Positions 57,770-64,000 of a stretch of 64,000 bases of DNA are shown here, piece by piece. A program made the translations under genes and the position numbers. The notes below the pieces were generated by a model, which was not told where the DNA came from, made no database searches, and saw nothing but the letters and a program-made list of their open reading frames with translations. The first letter of the stretch is position 1. Every line of letters begins with the position of its first letter. Source of the stretch: Umbilicaria muhlenbergii. Its lineage: Eukaryota > Ascomycota > Lecanoromycetes > Umbilicariales > Umbilicariaceae. The DNA is taken from the NCBI GenBank assembly GCA_000611775.1, contig KK106981.1:5626035-5690034 (forward strand). The letters run 5' to 3'.

Positions 57770-60700
57770 ATGGCGGATGCATCGCAGCCTGCACTGACGC
57801 AAATCGCAAAGCCCATCAGTCTCATCCCAGTAGGACTCAAAGAAGCAGCGCTTGACTCGCCCACTTTTCGAGCCACTACCCTACATTTCTCCGAGCAGGT
57901 CGACATCGTGGAGAAATGGCTCGACGGTTACGTTAAAGCCATCACCAAATTATCTCATGAACTCTCGACATTTGAGAGTTTAGTCAATTCTTTTATCGCC
58001 TGTGGAGCTCCTCCAGCACAGGTGTCGGAGGCTGTAGTCGATCATGACTATACATTGCTGGCCATCAAGAGATATGGCGAAGGAGCCAGAGAGTACTGGT
58101 CCTCAACCATCTCCGGTTTGAAGAGGTTCGATTCCAATGTGGTCGATCCAACACGGAACTTCCTCCAAAGCGATATTCGAGCCTTCAAGGAGAGCCGTCG
58201 ACACCTCGAAGTTACGCAGAAGCAGGTCGATAATCTTCAAGCTCGATACGCTGCACAATCCAAGACGAAGGAAGCTTCTTCACTTCGAGAAGATGCCTTT
58301 CAACTTCACGAAGCTCGCAAAGCATACCTAAAAGCGTCCATGGACTTCTGTGTCCTTGCACCTAATTTACGAACCTCACTGGACAAGCTGCTTGTCAAGG
58401 TATTTTCTGATCAGTGGAGGGACATGCGCGCTTCTCGAGATAACGTCAACAGCTCTCTTGGAAAATGGGGTCCGGATATTGAGAGAATCAGAGGCTGGAG
58501 TCGCGAGATGGAATCCGGGGAGAGAGCATTCCGACGAGAATTACAGGCAGCAAGAAAACAAATAGAGGAGAGTGCTGAAGCAGCTGCACGTCCGTCGCGG
58601 GATCTTGAGGACTATTCTGTATCGGCTGCTTCTTTGGGTTCAAAAGGGTCTTCGAAGAGCAGTTTGCAGAACTCTGCTAAACCCGGCCTAGTCAAGTCCG
58701 AGAAGCAAGGGTGGCTCTATCTTCGAACCCTAACAGGAAAACCTACAAGGATGGTATGGGTGCGTCGATGGTTCTTCGTCAAGAACGGCATCTTCGGTTG
58801 GCTGGTCCAAGGATCCCGTTCAGGGGGAGTTGAGGAGAGCGAGCGAATTGGAGTACTTCTTTGTAATGTGCGACCCGCTCCGCAGGAGGAACGTCGATTC
58901 TGCTTCGAGGTCATGACCAAAGATACGACGATACTGCTACAAGCTGATACGCAGCCAGAGCTGGCTGACTGGATCAGTGCCTTTGATGTTGCGAAACGTA
59001 AGGCTCTAGAAGATCCAGAGAGTACAGACTCTCCCGGTGGGGCTCGGGCTCAAGACGCGGCTTTCGCCATATCACCTCCTATAGCGCCAGAATTTGCAGC
59101 GAGCGCCGGGGATATTGGCATGCAGCAAATCGCTGATGAGGCATCTGGAATCGAGCGGAGTAGCACGCTCCCCATACCTGGAGACCCCCTGACTAGTAGA
59201 GGCAGCATCGACGTTGGTACGCATCGGCGGCTGACAATCGGAGAACGAGAAAGCGAAAATCCTCGCGAACATGGGGCGAGAATAATCCAGAAATTAGACT
59301 TACATCGCAAGTCTAATGCAGGAATAGCTGGGAGTTTGCCAAATAGCCCTGGTCTACCTCCTGGAGGGCCTTCTGGAGGAATCGCTAGCCTTATAGCCGC
59401 AAGCCACAATGTATTGCCCGTTGGACCTGGCGCGCCCCCACCTCCTTCAGAACTTTCTGCAGGTCGAGCTACGCCTAGTACTTTGCGTGACCTACCCGCA
59501 AGCACTCTGGCGCCGTCGACACTGGCCAATCCACCCGCACCGACGAACTTGAGCGGCGCCGCTGTTGTAGTCAATGGCGAACGTGGGATTGGCATCGGTC
59601 GTACAGATACGACTGGGGGAATGCCGAGTGGTATTATGGCCAACCTTTGGGGAAGTACCAATTGGGGTTATGTGAACAGACTCGAAAGGGGTGAGCTCAA
59701 AGCTCCCCAACATGGTAAAGGATCGAACCCATCAAGTCCACAATTCAGACCTTCAGGCTCTCCTGCCATGGGCGATCAATCGCCCTCCCGTCGGCAGACC
59801 GTCAGTCTAGATGGAGATGCTGCTAATATACAAAGCGCTGGTGTTCCTCCTCCAGAATTCCCCAATTACTATCCCCTCCAGCTCAAAGCACAAGATGCAC
59901 AATTTCGGCTGCTGTTCCCCAACGTTCGTCGCCAGGAGAAGCTCGTTTTAGTGTTCAGGGCCTCCTGGAACCCTAACGACCAGCAAGAATTCCCTGGGCG
60001 GGTCTACGTTACTGCTAAGGAGATCTATTTTTATAGCAATCATCTCGGTCTAGTGTTGATAACAGGAGTCAGCTTGGAATCGATTTCTGAGGTTACGGCC
60101 GCCCCGGGCAGGGATTGTGATTTCCTATTCCTACACCTCAAGGAGATAAGCAACAAGTACGGGTTTACACGCATCACCATTAAAACGTTCCTTGACCCTC
60201 TAAAGTTGCTTCAACGACGTTTGAACTTTTTAGTGCAGAACTGCAACGCCGAAGAGCCACTTGATCTTGAATCCATTATGAAGAATCTGATCAAGCTCGA
60301 GCAGGAAGACAGTGGTGAAAGTCCGAGCCTGGAGAGTTGGGAAGACGTATCCATAAGCACACCAGCCGATGATAGTTCTTCGATGCGACGGGATGCTCCC
60401 CAACGAGGTGGGCGGGATCTGAGAACTACTGTTCTTGTTGATCAGAGACTCTATGGAGGCACCAATAGACAAGGCGAACCTAAAGAAGTTGCCAAATTCA
60501 AATTGCCAGCACACCCTGTTGTATATACTCCGCGCGGTATGCACAAAGCGACTGTCGAAAAGACATATGATATCAGCCCCAAAGCTCTATTTCACGTAAT
60601 GTTTGGTGATAGAAGTGCGGTCTGGCAATTGCTGTACCACGAGCGCAGAGCGCAAGGTTAGTTACGAGCAACACATCCATGACAAGTGGTGTTGAAAAAT

Positions 60701-62151
60701 GCAGCTGACACTGAGAAGGCATCAAGCAAAAGCCGTGGTCGCAGTTGACTCAGGGCCATATGCGCCGCGAGTTTGAGTATCAAATTGACCACCGCGACAT
60801 TTTCGGTGCGAACCTACCTTGTCAATACTGATTTCACACAGGCGTCAGCTTATTTCCCTTCTAGGTCGGGTCAAGCAGGTCACCATCGCCGATTACCAAA
60901 TGATTGATGTTCTAAACGACCACCTCTGCTATGTCGTAACGGACAGGAAGATCCCATGGCATCTGCCTTACCATCAGCATTTCATGCTTGTAACCAAAGT
61001 CGTTATAACGCACATGGCGAAGTCAAAGTGCAAGTTAGCAATATACACTAAAGTCGAATGGTCTAAGCCTAGGACCTTTGCACAAAGTACGATCCTCATT
61101 TTGCCTCCGCTTTAGAGACCTAACACTAATGTCAAGCAGGTCTCGTAGAACGCCGAGCATTGGCTGATCTCGAGATGGATTCCTTGGATCTTGCGGACCT
61201 TATCACCGATCAAGTTAGGAAACTCGGCCCTCAAAGTCGTACGAAGAAAGCCATCCAGATCTTTGGCCATGTTGGGCAACAGACCCAAGTCTCTGAATTT
61301 GCAAATGCTGACGTGCCATTGGCATCACAATTGCGGCGTTCGATGACTCGTCGCACGATGACGCGTTTAATCCTTGAAGCAATAGCCTCACTGTTCGAGA
61401 GCGTTGTCACTTCCCTCTTACAATGGACTGGTGCACTCATGAGATGGGCTTGGAAGACCACCAATGCAAATAGTATCATTCTGGGTATTCTGACTCTCAG
61501 TGTTCTTACAAATTTCTTCTTTTCTTCAAAAGACACGTCCGCTTGGTGGAAAGAACGGAACGCCAGCAAATTTATGACCAGGCTTGGGGTCGGTCCCAAC
61601 CAGATGATGAGCAAAGCTGTATATGTGAGCGATCTAGACGATGTCATCTCGAGTACTATTTGGAAGCAGAATGGGGCTGAAAGCAGGTGGTATGTCATCC
61701 ATCCTACGCCATGCATTTAACTATAGGATTCTTACTAACATCTCCATGAAGCATGGACGCCTTCCAACAAATTGCCAACCTGATTGATATGGATGCGCCT
61801 TACTCCTCCACTGATTCCATCTTTTCTGATCCTTCGACCAAATCGACGGCCCGTCGTCTCCGAAGGACGCGACAACATCTTGGATCCTACCGTCATGATC
61901 TTCTAGTAGCCATGCGAGTTGTCAACAGTATTGAGCAGGAGATGCTGCGGGCGGAGTGGGAGAATTGGGTCTTCGGAGAAACTTCAAGATGCAATCAGAT
62001 TGAGACCATGATACAGCGAAACCAAACGAGCAAAGCGTCAAGCAAGAAGCATCAAGTTCTCGAAGCGAAGCAGAAGCGGTTCGCAGACGTAAAGACCTCA
62101 TTTGAAGAGTATTGTGATAGCTGCCGCAAGGAACAGGCTAATGTTCGATAA
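57770..62151 (+). CDS. BAR-PH-GRAM-VASt sterol-transfer protein (Sip3/Lam1 type)
   Basis: Five exons: 57770-60656, 60719-60805, 60865-61086, 61140-61689 and 61752-62151; 1381 aa. A helical BAR-like region fills residues 1-270 (DVDIVEKW..YVKAITKLSHELST and so on). A PH domain is at about 310-415 (KQGWLYLRTLTGKPTRMVWV, RRWFFVKNG, WISAFDVAKRKAL). A disordered Pro/Gly region follows, then a GRAM domain near 705-830 (FRLLFPNVRRQEKLVLVFRA, GRVYVTAKEIYFYSNHLGL). The VASt sterol-binding domain is at about 930-1090 (YDISPKALFHVMFGDRSAVW, KQKPWSQLTQGHMRREFEYQ). A membrane helix (IILGILTLSVLTNFFFS) and a C-terminal helical tail finish it. Lam proteins sit in the ER at contacts with the plasma membrane and move sterol. 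Confidence 0.93.
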
Positions 62152-62447
62152 GGGATCTCACGATGGTCAATGATCCTTCTTGTATATAATTACGTAGCGC
62201 TTGGTTGATAGGCATTCTGAATAGCGAGGGCCCAGAGTATACATGGATCCTCTTTACAAAGGCACGATGGACCTATGAAACCTCGTGATACGATGAAGCA
62301 ATATCATTGGAGGGCACCCTGTCACTTTCACATGCATATCGTCCACCGTTTCAGTGCAGTTGGAAGTAGATTGTTTACAAACACAACTGCCCCGCCATCA
62401 AGCATTGTCATAGTCCTCCCCCACAGCATTCATGCGTTTCTCGCATC
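62152..62447. other. spacer before the hydrolase gene
   Basis: About 300 bp of promoter region. No feature recognised. Confidence 0.35.
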
Positions 62448-64000
62448 ATGTCTCAGCCTCCACCGCTACCGCCGCGGGCGGCTTCCATACAAGTACAGTC
62501 AACTCCTGATGAGGATCCCCCGGAATACCAAGAATTCTACCACCAGCCGTTGGAACACTCATGGTCAGCGCAAGATCCCCGCTCAAGGTCGACCCAGTCC
62601 CTCGTACCGGCCAAAGGCAAAGAAAATGAATCAAAGAGGACTCTACTGCTCATTTACATCCATGGATTCATGGGCAATGAGACCAGCTTCCAGAGCTTTC
62701 CCGCCCACGTACATAACGTGGTCACGGTAGCGCTGGCTGATACACATGTAATCCATACGAAGATCTACCCGAAGTACAAGTCCAGAAGAGCAATTGAATA
62801 TGCTAGAGATGATTTCAGCGAGTGGTAGGCTCATGTTCTTTGCACTCTGTCCGACTGATGTATATTGAAAACACGCAGCTGATGATGGGTTAGGCTACGC
62901 CCTAATGAATCGCCCACGACGGATGTGGTTCTCATCGGGCACAGCATGGGAGGCATTCTAGCCACTGAGGTGGCTCTGATTCCAGCAGACTCCCCAAACA
63001 GCAAGTTCCGTCATCGTATTCTCGGCACTATCAGCTTCGATACCCCCTTTCTTGGCATGCATCCGGGTGTGGTCATCAGCGGCATTGGCAGCTTGTTCAA
63101 ACCTGCAGCAGCGGAGCCAGCGAAGGGAAATGCTATTGAGAGTAGCTCATTAGCTTCACTCGATCTACCTAACGGCCAGTCTCGAACAACTCTGGATAGC
63201 TTCTCCCCTACTTCTCCCACACCTTCGCTTTATACGACAAACAGCCAGTCCCTGCTACATTCTGAGACCTCCGAGGAACCTGGGGCCATCACCACCTTTC
63301 CTACAGGCTCCCAGCCGTCAACATCTCCCTCATACCTGGGAAGTCCTTCCGGTTCTATTAATGATCCGAACTACAATCCCCCTTTTCCCAATGACGTTCG
63401 GCTTCCCACCCGCACGGGCTGGAACAACGCTCTCCATTTCCTTATGAAACACTCCGATGGCCTAACACAGGCTACAAAGTCCTACGTCACATCTCACCTC
63501 GAGTTCGGCGGGGCTCTCGCAGACTACAAGGGCCTCCAGAAGCGTTACCAGAAACTGAGAGCGCTAGAGGACGCCCGACCACCCGACCACAGAATCAGAT
63601 TCGTCAACTATTACACGGCGAGCACTGGCCGGCCTCCTCAGGCCAAGAAAGCGCCTTCGTTACCAATTGATGGTTCAGCGTCCACATCTCAGGAAAGGTC
63701 CAAGCCACCGGAAGAGGAAATGGAAAACCCGAAAGAGAATGAGCTTGAAGGAGCCCCCAAGTCACCTGACCAAGAACTTGACGACCCCGAGGAGCCCGAG
63801 CCAGAACTACACTCCGCGTCACGAGACCCCGAGACATCAGACCTGCACACACTCGACCCCGCCCCCCTCACCGACTCCGAAACCGATCCCCTCTCATTCC
63901 AAAGCGCCGACGAAACAACCGCCGCCCCGTCCCCCGACCCCTCAACCCCAACCCCTCTCTCCCGCACACCCACCCTGCAACCCACCCCCTCGGCCCCCAC
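62448..64000 (+). CDS. DUF676-type alpha/beta hydrolase, cut by window end
   Basis: Exon 1 62448-62824, a 69-nt intron, then exon 2 from 62894 to beyond 64000. The first part has the alpha/beta-hydrolase core: LLLIYIHGFMGNETSFQSF (oxyanion-side HG) and DVVLIGHSMGGILATEVAL, whose GHSMGG is the nucleophile elbow with Ser in the middle. GTISFDTPFLGMHPGV then places an Asp in the expected region. These are serine lipase/esterase-like proteins. The rest is Pro/Ser/Glu-rich and disordered. The C-terminus, and possibly the catalytic His, lie outside the window. Splicing gives EWLRPNESP in frame. Confidence 0.85.

Noticed and set aside
1-64000. tRNA, rRNA or CRISPR-like arrays
   Set aside because: I scanned by eye for B-box-like words and regularly spaced repeats and saw none convincing; a dedicated tRNA search was not possible.

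Overview
The window is nuclear DNA of a filamentous ascomycete (Pezizomycotina; Dothideomycetes is my best guess, from gene style rather than a diagnostic marker). The genes are mostly interrupted by short introns of about 43-60 nt with GT..AG ends. They encode typical fungal families: a Zn2Cys6 regulator, a Rua1-type zinc-binding regulator, a DUF3074 protein, an RBR-type RING protein and a Sip3/Lam-type sterol-transfer protein. I rebuilt exon structures by following reading frame across splice sites. Most models close exactly in frame. Start codons and a few junctions remain inferences.

Layout. 0.2-5.7 kb: Nudix hydrolase (+), a diverged tandem duplication, a membrane/coiled-coil protein (-), a SnoaL-like protein (-) and a BTB protein (-). 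6.2-10.1 kb: Ku80 with 11 exons (-), divergent from a TMEM205-like membrane protein (+). 10.4-12.1 kb: two decayed, divergently arranged genes, a polysaccharide-deacetylase-family gene and an amidase. 12.7-16.1 kb: mitochondrial ADP/ATP carrier and a Pro-rich protein. 18.2-21.5 kb: large Zn2Cys6 transcription factor. 21.9-24.5 kb: gene-poor stretch with a diverged duplication and a 1.68 kb element bounded by inverted repeats and TA dinucleotides. 24.5-26.3 kb: RBR-type ubiquitin ligase. 28.6-33.2 kb: Rua1-domain regulator and TPR/DnaJ co-chaperone. 34.5-38.3 kb: MFS sugar transporter and a mannose-6-phosphate-receptor-like protein. 39.7-40.7 kb: unknown protein. 43.7-53.5 kb, all minus: C-14 sterol reductase (ERG24), DUF3074/coiled-coil protein, (6-4)-photolyase-type protein and a Ser/Thr-rich single-pass membrane protein. 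55.3-64 kb: Kri1 (-), divergent from a BAR-PH-GRAM-VASt protein (+), then an alpha/beta hydrolase cut by the window edge.

Most intact genes are housekeeping: DNA repair (Ku80, photolyase), ribosome biogenesis (Kri1), ATP export (ADP/ATP carrier) and sterol synthesis and transport (ERG24, Lam-type). I see no biosynthetic cluster or CRISPR-like system. The least ordinary items are the inverted-repeat element just upstream of the RBR gene, the dead deacetylase/amidase pair, the split IBR in the RBR protein, and a PCNA-box-like motif at the photolyase C-terminus.
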